Source of the DNA: Candidatus Woesearchaeota archaeon
Lineage (GTDB): Archaea > Nanobdellota > Nanobdellia > Woesearchaeales > SM23-78
Assembly (NCBI GenBank): GCA_016930415.1
Contig: JAFGGS010000005.1
Span: 1 to 64,000, forward strand
Reading direction: 5' to 3'
Length of the DNA stretch: 64,000 bases
The notes beneath the pieces are model-generated. The model worked only from the letters and a program-made list of their open reading frames with translations, did no database searches and was not told the origin of the DNA. Shown in pieces: positions 28,479 through 37,791 of this stretch. A program made the translations under genes and the position numbers. Position 1 is the stretch's first letter, and each line of letters begins with the position of its first letter.

Positions 28479-30086
28479 TTACTCCTTCTCCACGCACGCC
28501 TTCACGAGCCCGTAGAATAGCGGCCCTGGCTTCTCGAACCTGCTCTTGAGCTCAGGGTGGCCTTGCGTCGCTGTGAAGTACTTGTGCTTCTCCTTCGGCA
28601 GCTCTATGAACTCGACTAGCTTGCCATCAGGGCTTAGGCCTGAGAATATTAGTCCCTTCTCCAATAACGCCTGGTGGTATTCTGGGTTGACCTCGTAGCG
28701 GTGGCGGTGCCTCTCCCAAGCCTCCTTCTCCTTGCCATACAACATCCATACCAAAGTTCCTTCCTTCATGACAGCGGGATACGCGCCAAGCCTCATGGTG
28801 CCTCCCTTGTCAGTGATCTTCTTCTGCTCAGGCAAGATGTCGATTACAGGGTGAGGAGTGCCTGGATGAGTCTCAGTCGTGCTCGCACCTTTCAGGTCGC
28901 ACACGTTCCTCGCGAACTCGACGACCGCGAGCTGCAAGCCGTAGCATATGCCAAGGAACGGGACTCCGTGCTCCCTGCAGTAATGGATGATCTGGACCTT
29001 GCCCTCGATCCCGCGGCTTCCAAAGCCGCCAGGGACTATTACGCCGTCGATCCCCCGCAAGAGCGAGCCTGCTTCTTCAAGATTGTTCACGTCAGTAGTC
29101 TCGATCATCTTGACGCACACCTTGACCTTGAGGTTCGCGCTGCAATGCTTAAGCGCTTCTAGTATGCTCGCGTAGGAATCCTCAAGCTTAGTGTACTTGC
29201 CGCAGATCGCGATGGTCACCTTGCCCTCTGTATGGTCGAGGTTGTCAGCCAGCTTCTTCCAATCATCCTTGACGCCGGAAGCGATGCCGAGGTTCTCTTT
29301 GATGATGTCATTAATGCCCTCTTTAGAGAATACCAAAGGGATCTTGTAGACCGAATCGACGTCGACTCCGCTTATCACTGCCTTCTCCTCGATGCCACAG
29401 AAAATGCTTATCTTCTTCTTGATGCCAGAGTCGAGCAGCTCCTTGCACCGGCCGATTATTATATCGGGCTCGATCCCGCGCTCGCGCACCAAAGCCACGC
29501 TCTGCTGGGTGGGCTTGCTCTTCTGCTCGTGCACGTTGTCAGGCACAGGCACGTAAGTTAAGTGCACGTACATTATGTTCTCAGGCCCGACCTCCTTCTT
29601 AATCTGGCGGCAGGCCTCGATGAAGAGCTCGTTCTCGATGTCGCCCACTGTGCCGCCGATCTCAATCATCAAGACGTCAGCCTTTTCATCCTCTGCGATC
29701 TTGTAGAATTTCTCCTTGATGAGGTCTGTCACATGAGGGATGAGCTGGACGGTCTTGCCAAGATAATCGCCGCGCCTCTCCTTAAGCCTGATCTCCTCGT
29801 ATATCTTGCCCATGGTCAGGCTCCAAGAGAACTTGCAAGACACTCCTAGGAAGCGTTCGTAATGGCCAAAATCCATGTCGACCTCTCCGCCGTCATCAAG
29901 AACAAACACTTCTCCGTGTTCAGTCGGGTTCATAGTCCCCGGGTCCACGTTGAGGTAGCCGTCGCACTTGACAGGAACCACCTTCAGGCCTGCCTTTGTT
30001 ATGAGATTACCGATGCTGGCCGCAGCCACTCCCTTGCCAAGCCCTGAGAGAACGCCGCCCGACACGATGATGAATTTCTTCTTCAT
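28479..30086 (-). CDS. pyrG: CTP synthase
   Basis: KFIIVSGGVLSGLGKGVAAASIGNLI, VKCDGYLNVDPGTMNPTEHGEVFVLDDGGEVDMDFGHYERF, GAT domain FLGICYGLQLAVVEFARN. Confidence 0.96.
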   Translation of the reverse strand: MKKKFIIVSGGVLSGLGKGVAAASIGNLITKAGLKVVPVKCDGYLNVDPGTMNPTEHGEVFVLDDGGEVDMDFGHYERFLGVSCKFSWSLTMGKIYEEIRLKERRGDYLGKTVQLIPHVTDLIKEKFYKIAEDEKADVLMIEIGGTVGDIENELFIEACRQIKKEVGPENIMYVHLTYVPVPDNVHEQKSKPTQQSVALVRERGIEPDIIIGRCKELLDSGIKKKISIFCGIEEKAVISGVDVDSVYKIPLVFSKEGINDIIKENLGIASGVKDDWKKLADNLDHTEGKVTIAICGKYTKLEDSYASILEALKHCSANLKVKVCVKMIETTDVNNLEEAGSLLRGIDGVIVPGGFGSRGIEGKVQIIHYCREHGVPFLGICYGLQLAVVEFARNVCDLKGASTTETHPGTPHPVIDILPEQKKITDKGGTMRLGAYPAVMKEGTLVWMLYGKEKEAWERHRHRYEVNPEYHQALLEKGLIFSGLSPDGKLVEFIELPKEKHKYFTATQGHPELKSRFEKPGPLFYGLVKACVEKE

Positions 30087-30280
30087 GTCATTTCTACGCG
30101 GCATCAAAGATTCATCCCGTCACTCTTTTATAAATATTTATGCGATGCAAATATTATTATGCAGAATAATGATGCCAAGCGATCCTCTGCCTTTTCATTG
30201 TTTCATTTTTTTTCAGAAACTTTTTATAATCCAAGCTTTCTAAAAATTTCCAACGAGATCATTTCAGGATCCGGAAGCAG

Positions 30281-31246
30281 ATGATGAAAGAGATAACAGA
30301 CATAGACGGGAACGAAGAGTTCATAAGAGGCTATATCCAGCGACTCGGCTTCATGCCTGAGCATAAGTTCGAGTACTTCAAATGCCTGACAGACGAGGGC
30401 ACGCCGACCTTCCTATATGACGAGGACGTAGGTTTCGGAGTCATGTGCTTCTTCTCAAAAGAAGGCAAGAGCAGGATAGTGACTTCGCTGGTCGAGCCGC
30501 TAGCCCCGAAAGAGAAGATGATTGAGGCCCTCGAGAGATTCATAAAGTTCTGCGTGGAAGAGAAGGGAATGGACAAAGTCATCCTTGAGACCCGCTACGA
30601 GGTGAAGCTAGGGCTTGCAAAGAGGCTGAAAGAGGAAGGAAAAGGCTACGAGGTGCTCAAAGAGAGATACAGCATGACCTGGCCGGTCTTCATCATGAAG
30701 AACTTCGACGAGAACCTCTCAGGCGGGAAGTGGAAGAAGATAAGGTACTTCAAGAACAAGTTCTTCAAGGACCACGACGCGAAAGTAGACGACTTCAAGG
30801 ACGAGGACAAGGAAGTGCTGAAGGAGCTCGTCATGGACTGGGTGAAGAAGAGGACTGCGTCAGACCACGCCGCTTACAAGAGATACATCAACATGATCGA
30901 GAGCAGCTTCAAAGGATTTGACATGGTCAAGGTTATCAAAGTCAAGGACAAGCCAGTCTCTGTCTTCGGAGGATGGAAGACTGTGATGCCAGGCATGTAT
31001 TACTCCTGCGTCGGAATATACGACTACGACTACGAGAACATCGGAGAGGTCTCGAACGTGATAGACCTAAGCCTCATCAAGCAGCTAGGAGTCGAGAAGA
31101 CAGACTTGGGCGGTGGAGAGGAAGCGCTCACGAACTTCAAGAAGAAATTCTTCCCAGACGAGTTTTACAGGACCGACGTGTACACTGTGCTTCGAAGAGA
31201 CAAGGAAAAGAAGAAAGAAGAGGACGAAGAGCCATCATTGCAGTAG
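30281..31246 (+). CDS. Hypothetical protein, possibly GNAT/DUF2156-like
   Basis: 321-aa ORF with acyltransferase-like character; family uncertain. Confidence 0.6.
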   Translation: MMKEITDIDGNEEFIRGYIQRLGFMPEHKFEYFKCLTDEGTPTFLYDEDVGFGVMCFFSKEGKSRIVTSLVEPLAPKEKMIEALERFIKFCVEEKGMDKVILETRYEVKLGLAKRLKEEGKGYEVLKERYSMTWPVFIMKNFDENLSGGKWKKIRYFKNKFFKDHDAKVDDFKDEDKEVLKELVMDWVKKRTASDHAAYKRYINMIESSFKGFDMVKVIKVKDKPVSVFGGWKTVMPGMYYSCVGIYDYDYENIGEVSNVIDLSLIKQLGVEKTDLGGGEEALTNFKKKFFPDEFYRTDVYTVLRRDKEKKKEEDEEPSLQ

Positions 31247-31254
31247 AACGGATG

Positions 31255-32145
31255 TCATATGTCTATCTCGCAGAGGTTCTCCTCCTCGAGGTTCCAAAGC
31301 TTCTTCCAGCCGCAGTCGTGCGAGAGGAAGTCCACGATTATCGCGCCTTTCGAGATCGCGTTCTTGATGTGCTCGACAGTCATGAGCTTTCCGATGTTAT
31401 TCACCTTAAGGTTGTTCCCGCCAAGGATCACTGTGTAGCGCTTGTTGGACTCCGTGAATATGGCTGCCTCTGCAGCCTCCATCTTACCATCTATCAGGAT
31501 GCTGAGCATCTCAAGCTCATCCCTGCTAAGAGCCCTCTCAAGGACTTTCCTCATCCCGTTCACGAAGTGTTCCTCGTCAAAGAAGGACTCCCCCACGAAC
31601 CGATCCCTGTTAAGGGCTATCATCCGGTCGAAGTCCTCAAGCCTGTTCCTCGCGATGAGAGGATTCTTCGCAGAGAGCATCTTTAAGTCCCTGGTTATGT
31701 TCTTACGATGCTTCTTGCCGAAAGTCGAGAAGTAATTCTCCAATGAATTTGAGTGCTTGCGAAGGTCAAGGAAGAAGACGGTGTCAGTGCTACAGCCGGG
31801 GAAGAAATCAGCGTATACAGGCTCAGAATACGCGAGCCACGAATCCTCCGGTATCTTCTTGATGAACTCGGGGAGCAAAGAATAGTCCTTTAACAATATG
31901 TGGCTGTGCTCGGGAAGCTCGCCTCCGAACCACTCGTAATAATCCTTCCCCTTCTCCCTCCACAAAGGGATGACTCCCACAAGATCCTTTCCCTTGTAGC
32001 CTGCTATGAAATGAAGCTGGTGGATATTCGGGTCAAAGAAGCATACGCGATAATCCCACTCATCGAAGAGATAGTCATCATCCGGAAAAGAATTCCAAAG
32101 CTTCCTGCATTCCTCTAGGTCAGTTACGATCTTGAAATCAATCAT
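31255..32145 (-). CDS. GNAT/FemAB-like acetyltransferase
   Basis: YFSTFGKKHRKNITRDLKML and YTVILGGNNLKVNNIGKLMTVEHIKNAISKGAIIVDF. Confidence 0.65.
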   Translation of the reverse strand: MIDFKIVTDLEECRKLWNSFPDDDYLFDEWDYRVCFFDPNIHQLHFIAGYKGKDLVGVIPLWREKGKDYYEWFGGELPEHSHILLKDYSLLPEFIKKIPEDSWLAYSEPVYADFFPGCSTDTVFFLDLRKHSNSLENYFSTFGKKHRKNITRDLKMLSAKNPLIARNRLEDFDRMIALNRDRFVGESFFDEEHFVNGMRKVLERALSRDELEMLSILIDGKMEAAEAAIFTESNKRYTVILGGNNLKVNNIGKLMTVEHIKNAISKGAIIVDFLSHDCGWKKLWNLEEENLCEIDI

Positions 32146-32301
32146 CTTGTCCCTTGGCCACAAGCATCATTAGTGGGTATTTAAATCTGATGGAAGGCCA
32201 AAAACCAGCCGGCCAGACCCTCTTTCCCCTCTCAACCAGGCTAAGAAGGAAGAGCTGGCCTCCGTTAACTTTAAAAACAAGCGCTATCCTTTGGGGTTTT
32301 C

Positions 32302-32718
32302 ATGACAGTATACATCGACGCTGCGCCAGGGAAAGGAAGGGGTATGTTCGCGGCCAAGGACTTCAAGGAAGGAGAGGTCATAGAGGTCTGCCCTGTAATC
32401 CCTGTGCCGAAAGACCAGTGGGAGATAATGGACACCACAGTCCTATCTCACTACCTGTTCGAGTGGGGTGAGAACGAGGATGAAGTGGCGGTGTGCCTAG
32501 GCTACGGCTCGATATACAACCACAGCCACGAGCCAAACGCAGAGTTCGACACTGACATACCCGCCCAGACTATAGTGTTCACGGCCATAAGGAACATCAA
32601 GAAGGGAGAAGAGATCTGCACAGACTACCAATGGGAAGTGGACGACCCCTCAACCCCTGAATGGTTCAAGAACGGACACAAGAAAAACGAGGGGAAAGAA
32701 GAGGAGAAGAAAGAATAA
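32302..32718 (+). CDS. SET-domain protein (putative lysine methyltransferase)
   Basis: GKGRGMFAAKDFKEGEVIEVCPVIPV, YGSIYNHSHEPNAEF, IKKGEEICTDYQW. Confidence 0.9.
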   Translation: MTVYIDAAPGKGRGMFAAKDFKEGEVIEVCPVIPVPKDQWEIMDTTVLSHYLFEWGENEDEVAVCLGYGSIYNHSHEPNAEFDTDIPAQTIVFTAIRNIKKGEEICTDYQWEVDDPSTPEWFKNGHKKNEGKEEEKKE

Positions 32719-32754
32719 TAAGATTGCTGGTTCTCAACAACTGATGATCACAAA

Positions 32755-34095
32755 TTACCTGAGATAACCCCACGTGTGGAGCTTGTCAGACTCCTGGAAC
32801 CACTTGATCCCGATATCAGTCCTGTAGAACATGTTCTGCAATATTATGTTCTTGATCCTGGAATAAGCCTGCTTCCGGGCCTCCTCGACAGTCGAGCCGC
32901 CGCCAGTGACGATCAAGACGTAGCCAGTATCCCCTGCCACTGCCCAGACGTCGTTCACCAGCTTGACATCACCCAGGTGAACCCCTTCCCTGTTAGGCTT
33001 CTTGAAAAGGATCGATAAGTCCCGGTATATGTAAGCCTCGTTCTTGTCATCGAAAGGGAACGGAGGCACGGCTACGACGACCCCGACCTGGAAGCCTTTC
33101 TTGGCCTTGAACTCAGGGGCTTCGCCGCTCGCGATCCCATACAGGAACTCTCCCCAGTCGCTCACGATACCCTCCATCTGGATGCTTATCGTAGGATAAC
33201 CGAACCTGGAAGTGAACTCCAAAGGATAGATCCCTTTCGCGTTCGCGATGCAGTTGATGTCGATGTAGCCCACGTAGCCTGACTCCGCGAGCCTGTCCTT
33301 GATCTTTGAGAGCGTGCTGTAGAAAATCTCGTTAGGCTCAGACCAGAACATCAAGGTCCCCATCTCGCCAGTGTAAGGCCCTATGTCCCCTGGAAAGAGC
33401 TTCTTGTGCTCGAAGTTCACGTTGATAGGAAGCATGAAGTCCTTGCCGTTGAAGAATGCCCCGACAGCGATCTCGACCCCGACCGCCATCTTCTGGAGCT
33501 GGAACTTCTTTATCTTGCGGGCCCAGAGCTTCTTGTTCTGCTCAAGGATCTCGACCAAGTCCTTGCCGTCATCATCCTGGCTCATGAAGAGGATGCCCTT
33601 GCTGTCGCTAGATATCGCGCCGCAAGGCTTGAAGACATACCTTCCGGGGTTCGCCTTGATGTGCTCGACGGCCTCCTGGAAGTTGGTGAAGTCCCAGTGC
33701 GGGAGCACCTGCATGCCAGCCTCTCTCATCTCCTGCTGGCCGTACTCCCTGTCCTCTTCGAGCTTGTCAGTATAAGTCGAACCGCCGACCACGAACTTCC
33801 CCTCTTTCCGAAGCGCGTCCGCGAGCTCTCCGAAACCCACGTCATCGAACACGACGACGTCAGCCCATTCAATGTGATCCTCCCACGCATCCACTATCTC
33901 AAAGAAACCGGTATGAAGGCCGTCTTCGCTGTTGTCCTCTATGAAGACCTTGACCTCGTGTCCTTCCTTGGTTATCTGCCATGCAAGGTCTCCGCTCAGG
34001 CTCTCCATCGTGATGAACAGGAACTTCCTCACGTTCTTAGGCCCGTTCTTCCCGTCAGCATCCTTATCCTTGCCGTTTTTTCCGTTCGAATCCAT
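32755..34095 (-). CDS. ATP-grasp protein, PurD (GAR synthetase)-like
   Basis: GLHTGFFEIVDAWEDHIEWADVVVFDDVGFGELADALRKEG; VGVEIAVGAFFNG; YVGYIDINCIANAKGIYPLEFTSRFGYP. Confidence 0.75.
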   Translation of the reverse strand: MDSNGKNGKDKDADGKNGPKNVRKFLFITMESLSGDLAWQITKEGHEVKVFIEDNSEDGLHTGFFEIVDAWEDHIEWADVVVFDDVGFGELADALRKEGKFVVGGSTYTDKLEEDREYGQQEMREAGMQVLPHWDFTNFQEAVEHIKANPGRYVFKPCGAISSDSKGILFMSQDDDGKDLVEILEQNKKLWARKIKKFQLQKMAVGVEIAVGAFFNGKDFMLPINVNFEHKKLFPGDIGPYTGEMGTLMFWSEPNEIFYSTLSKIKDRLAESGYVGYIDINCIANAKGIYPLEFTSRFGYPTISIQMEGIVSDWGEFLYGIASGEAPEFKAKKGFQVGVVVAVPPFPFDDKNEAYIYRDLSILFKKPNREGVHLGDVKLVNDVWAVAGDTGYVLIVTGGGSTVEEARKQAYSRIKNIILQNMFYRTDIGIKWFQESDKLHTWGYLR

Positions 34096-34099
34096 CTAC

Positions 34100-34279
34100 T
34101 CACGCAATCCTCGCTTTTTCATCCTTGGGCTTCAGGTTCTTGTACTCTGCCTCCTCAAGGATGAGCTTAAAATGAGCGGATTCCTTCAAAGAAATCTTTC
34201 TTTTGAAAGAAAAATTGTGGATGAGTTTGCTAATCCTGCTTGTACTCTCTGTTGTTGTAGTATCAGAAGAAGTGTTCAT
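34100..34279 (-). CDS. Small hypothetical protein, 59 aa
   Basis: Translated by hand: MNTSSDTTTTESTSRISKLIHNFSFKRKISLKESAHFKLILEEAEYKNLKPKDEKARIA; stop lies 4 nt upstream of the PurD-like ATG. Confidence 0.5.
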   Translation of the reverse strand: MNTSSDTTTTESTSRISKLIHNFSFKRKISLKESAHFKLILEEAEYKNLKPKDEKARIA

Positions 34280-34584
34280 TTTTTTTATCGATCACCTGGT
34301 TCTTTCGCGTGCAGACCCTCCAAAATTTTCCTGAATTCTCATTTCAGCTCCTTTTCTTCCGGCGAAAACAAAAAAGATTTGTCGTCGGAAAATTTTTTTT
34401 ATGAAAAACAATAGGTTAATTATGTATTTAAAGATTTCGTTTCAAATTTTTTTTGAAAAATATTTTTTTCCTGCAAATTTCTTCAAGATCCTTCAAGACT
34501 TTCTGGCTTTTGCCAACGTATCTTCCACGCAAAATCAAGTGCATGAAAAGATTTAAAAGAGCCGGAAGAATACTTCAGTCCATA

Positions 34585-35979
34585 ATGCCAATCGCGTTTT
34601 TCAACACACTCACAAGGAAGAAAGAGGAACTCAAACCCATAAAGAAAGGAGAGGTAGGCATATACACCTGCGGACCCACAGTCTACTGGTACCAGCACAT
34701 AGGAAACTTCAGGGCGTACATAGCCTGGGATGTATTGAAAAGAACGCTTCTCCACCTAGGCTACAAGGTAAACCATGTCATGAACTACACTGACGTAGGA
34801 CACCTGACCTCAGACGCGGACGAGGGAGAGGATAAGATGGAGAAAGCCGCCGCCAAGGAAGGCAAGAAGGCGAGTGAGATCGCGAAGTTTTACTCAGACG
34901 CGTTCGAGAAAGACGCAGAGAAACTCAGCATCATCACGCCGACCACCGTGTGCAAGGCGACAGAGCACATAAAAGAACAGATAGCGCTAGTCCAGGCCCT
35001 CGAAAAGAATGGATTCACCTACAAGACGAGCGACGGCATATACTACGACACCTCAAAGTTCCCGGATTACGGCAAGCTCGGACGCATAAGCGCAGAAGGG
35101 CTTGAGGAAGGCAAGAGGGTCGAGATGGGCGAGAAGAAGAACAAGACAGACTTCGCGCTCTGGAAGTTCTCAGAAGAGCCAGGTAAGAGACAGCAGGAAT
35201 GGGAGAGCCCCTGGGGCCTAGGATTCCCTGGATGGCACATCGAGTGCTCAGCCATGAGCAGCAAGTACTTAGGGGAGCAGTTCGACATCCACACCGGCGG
35301 AGAAGATCACATCCAAGTCCACCACCAGAACGAGATCGCGCAGAGCGAAGGAGCCTACGGCAAGAAGCCATGGGTAAAGTACTGGCTCCACAACGCGTTC
35401 CTCACATTCAAAGGAGATAAGGTGTCAAAGAGCAAAGGAGGACTCTACACCATAAGCGAGCTTGAAGAACAAGGATTCTCAGCGCTCGACTACAGGTACT
35501 TCTGCCTAGGCACCCATTACAGGAAACCCTTGAACTTCTCCCTAGAAGCGCTTGAAGGAGCGAAGAACACCTACGCACGGCTCAAGAACATGATAATCGA
35601 GCTGAAAACCAGGACCGACTCGAAGAAGACAGCATCCTTCGAGAAGTACAAGCAAGAGTTCGACGCTGCTATGGAAGACGACCTCAACACCGCCCAAGCC
35701 CTTGCAGTCCTCTGGAACACGCTAAAAGACGAGGGGCTTGGAAGCCGCGAGAAGCTCGAACTCGCATTCGAGTTCGACAAAGTGCTAGGCCTAGGCCTCG
35801 CAGACGCAGAGGCAGAAGCGATCGAGGCGCCAGAAGAGATTATGGACTTGGTAGACGCGCGAGAAGACGCTCGCAAGAAGAAAGACTGGAAAGCCTCAGA
35901 CAGGATAAGGGACGAGATAAAAGCCAAAGGCTGGATCGTCGAAGACACGAAAGAAGGACAGAAACTCAAGAAGGGGTGA
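34585..35979 (+). CDS. cysS: Cysteinyl-tRNA synthetase
   Basis: IYTCGPTVYWYQHIGNFRAYIAWDVL, PGWHIECSAMSSKYLG, DIHTGGEDHIQVHHQNEIAQSE, KVSKSKGG. Confidence 0.95.
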   Translation: MPIAFFNTLTRKKEELKPIKKGEVGIYTCGPTVYWYQHIGNFRAYIAWDVLKRTLLHLGYKVNHVMNYTDVGHLTSDADEGEDKMEKAAAKEGKKASEIAKFYSDAFEKDAEKLSIITPTTVCKATEHIKEQIALVQALEKNGFTYKTSDGIYYDTSKFPDYGKLGRISAEGLEEGKRVEMGEKKNKTDFALWKFSEEPGKRQQEWESPWGLGFPGWHIECSAMSSKYLGEQFDIHTGGEDHIQVHHQNEIAQSEGAYGKKPWVKYWLHNAFLTFKGDKVSKSKGGLYTISELEEQGFSALDYRYFCLGTHYRKPLNFSLEALEGAKNTYARLKNMIIELKTRTDSKKTASFEKYKQEFDAAMEDDLNTAQALAVLWNTLKDEGLGSREKLELAFEFDKVLGLGLADAEAEAIEAPEEIMDLVDAREDARKKKDWKASDRIRDEIKAKGWIVEDTKEGQKLKKG

Positions 35980-35981
35980 AC

Positions 35982-36527
35982 ATGAATTCTCTCATCAGGA
36001 CAGCAGACCCTTGCGACGCACCAAGGATAATCGCGCTCCAACGAGAGGCAGGAGTCGGAAGGACAAATCCTCAGTGGCCAAGCACGGGATTCGTCAACTA
36101 CAAGATACCGACCCTCGGAGAATACGTCCGCAGGATATTTCAAAACCCTTTCTTTTACGTGACAGAGGTCGACCTTGACACCATCGGGTTCCTGGCAGCA
36201 TACGACTTCGAACGATTCAAGACGCTGGGAGACCCGATACTAGAGAACCTGACACCCCACGTGAGCCACGCCACGATCTACGCAGACCAGATACTCGTAA
36301 AAGCGCCTTACAGGGGGAACTTCGTCGGAAGAGAACTGGTGGAGAAACTAGTCGCTGACTCGCTAAGAGCAGGAAAGGAAGAAGTAGTCCTATTCACAAG
36401 CCACCATCCGAGAAGAAACGAGCAAGCCATAAGTCTCGTGCAAAACTTCGGATTCCAGGAACTCTCAGACTTCGCCCACGAAAACGCAAGGTATGGGCTC
36501 TACAAGAAGATGCTCAAAGACTCTTGA
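35982..36527 (+). CDS. GNAT-family acetyltransferase-like protein
   Basis: IYADQILVKAPYRGNFVGRELVEKLVADSLRAGKEEVVLFT; start nearly overlaps the cysS stop. Confidence 0.7.
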   Translation: MNSLIRTADPCDAPRIIALQREAGVGRTNPQWPSTGFVNYKIPTLGEYVRRIFQNPFFYVTEVDLDTIGFLAAYDFERFKTLGDPILENLTPHVSHATIYADQILVKAPYRGNFVGRELVEKLVADSLRAGKEEVVLFTSHHPRRNEQAISLVQNFGFQELSDFAHENARYGLYKKMLKDS

Positions 36528-36529
36528 CA

Positions 36530-37111
36530 TTATCTCTTCGCGCTTGGTACAGTCACTCCAAGATCAAAGACATGATACTTCCCGCTTCTTGCACTGAGCT
36601 CGTGCACCTGATAAGGGATGGACTCATCCAAAAGCATACTAAGATCAGTTCTGGTCTGGCGATATATTGCTAGTTGACTCTCACGAGTCTCCTTCTCAAA
36701 GTCGTCTCGGGAAATTATAGAATAGCTCTTGGCGCCCCTCACGCTGACAACCTCGCCTGCTTCCAAAGGCAGGTATACGCCTGCACTGAACAAGAACCTC
36801 ATCTTCCAAGGCAAGAATCTCATGACCCGCTGCTCAACAGTGAACAAGGTCTGCCGCGCCACACCATCACTACCGATCTTCGGAGAATCCTCATAATCGA
36901 GTCTCGACAAGATCCCCTGGCAGAAGACTTCCTTGCAAAGAGAGAATATGGCGAAGCCTTCAAGTTTCCCATCAACTCTTACAACCCCTGCAGTCTGTCC
37001 AAAAGAAAACCCGTCTCTTAGTATGAACGCCAGCTCTTCATTGAGCATGTGCACATAATGATCTGCCAGCGTCATCTCCCAGTCTGAGAACTGGTCTGTG
37101 TTGCTAGCCAT
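36530..37111 (-). CDS. Hypothetical protein
   Basis: 193-aa ORF on the minus strand; no family recognised. Confidence 0.6.
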   Translation of the reverse strand: MASNTDQFSDWEMTLADHYVHMLNEELAFILRDGFSFGQTAGVVRVDGKLEGFAIFSLCKEVFCQGILSRLDYEDSPKIGSDGVARQTLFTVEQRVMRFLPWKMRFLFSAGVYLPLEAGEVVSVRGAKSYSIISRDDFEKETRESQLAIYRQTRTDLSMLLDESIPYQVHELSARSGKYHVFDLGVTVPSAKR

Positions 37112-37193
37112 CAGATGAGGAAAGCCAAAATTGTTTATAAACTTTTTCGCGTAAACTTTATAAACCGCCTGGATTTCTTCCGTCTATACCCCT

Positions 37194-37298
37194 GCCTCCG
37201 TAGCTTAGCGGTGGAGCTCGCGGCTGTTACTCGCGCTCTGCAATTTAAGGAGTGGCGCAGAGACCGCGCGGTCACCAGTTCGAATCTGGTCGGAGGCG
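37194..37298 (+). tRNA. tRNA-Asn (GTT) with a 33-nt intron (about 37230-37262) at 37/38
   Basis: Acceptor GCCTCCG/CGGAGGC, anticodon stem CGCGG/CCGCG after intron removal, T-arm ACCAG-TTCGAAT-CTGGT. Confidence 0.9.
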
Positions 37299-37320
37299 TC
37301 ATATTATTTCGCTTGGTGAC

Positions 37321-37394
37321 CGGTCACCAGTTCGCGCTCAGAAGCGAAGCTTCTGGCGCAGAGGACAACGTCCTCTTGAATCTGGTCGGAGGCG
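37321..37394 (+). pseudogene. Partial tRNA-Asn copy (variable loop to acceptor) with a roughly 43-nt insert in the T-loop
   Basis: CGGTCACCAGTTCG (37321-37334) and AATCTGGTCGGAGGCG (37379-37394) repeat 37269-37298 and flank a hairpin-rich insert. Confidence 0.8.
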
Positions 37395-37426
37395 TTATAA
37401 TACTTTAGAAATTTTTTCACAAATTT

Positions 37427-37604
37427 GAGCCTGTAGCTTAGCCTGGCTGGAGCACACGACTGATAGCGGAGCACCAAAGGTGCGAGCCGCCAGGAATTCA
37501 GGGAATTCCTGAGCGCCCGTAGCGCATTTTTTAGCGCGAGGGAAGAATATGTGCGAGAAACGTCAGAGATCGTGCGGTCGGGAGTTCGAATCTCCCCGGG
37601 CTCA
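37427..37604 (+). tRNA. tRNA-Ile (GAT) with a 103-nt intron (about 37466-37568) at 37/38
   Basis: GAGCCTG/CGGGCTC acceptor, CACGA/TCGTG anticodon stem, GGGAG-TTCGAAT-CTCCC T-arm. Confidence 0.9.
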
Positions 37605-37651
37605 TCAACGATGAGGCTGGGGGCCTAAGAAACGTGAAACGTTTCTTTCTG

Positions 37652-37664
37652 TCCCCGGGCTCAT
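37652..37664 (+). repeat. Second copy of the tRNA-Ile 3' end (TCCCCGGGCTCAT)
   Basis: Matches 37593-37605; followed by a T run. Confidence 0.7.
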
Positions 37665-37791
37665 TTTTTTTTCTATCTTTCTCTTGAATCAAACAAGGGG
37701 AGTTCACTCGTTTGGCGCTTTGGCCAGACCAAAATGCGATTTTCAGGTGTAACTTTTTTAAAGCCAAGCCCACTGGCTAATCCTCGGGTGA

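Noticed and set aside
28674-29561. Plus-strand ORFs inside pyrG
   Set aside because: Antisense to unambiguous CTP synthase.
33406-34164. 252-aa plus-strand ORF antisense to the PurD-like gene
   Set aside because: The opposite strand has clear ATP-grasp motifs; this frame has none.
37531-37773. Minus-strand 80-aa ORF containing SPGRFELPTARS
   Set aside because: Antisense translation of the tRNA-Ile 3' half; a well-known spurious ORF signature.
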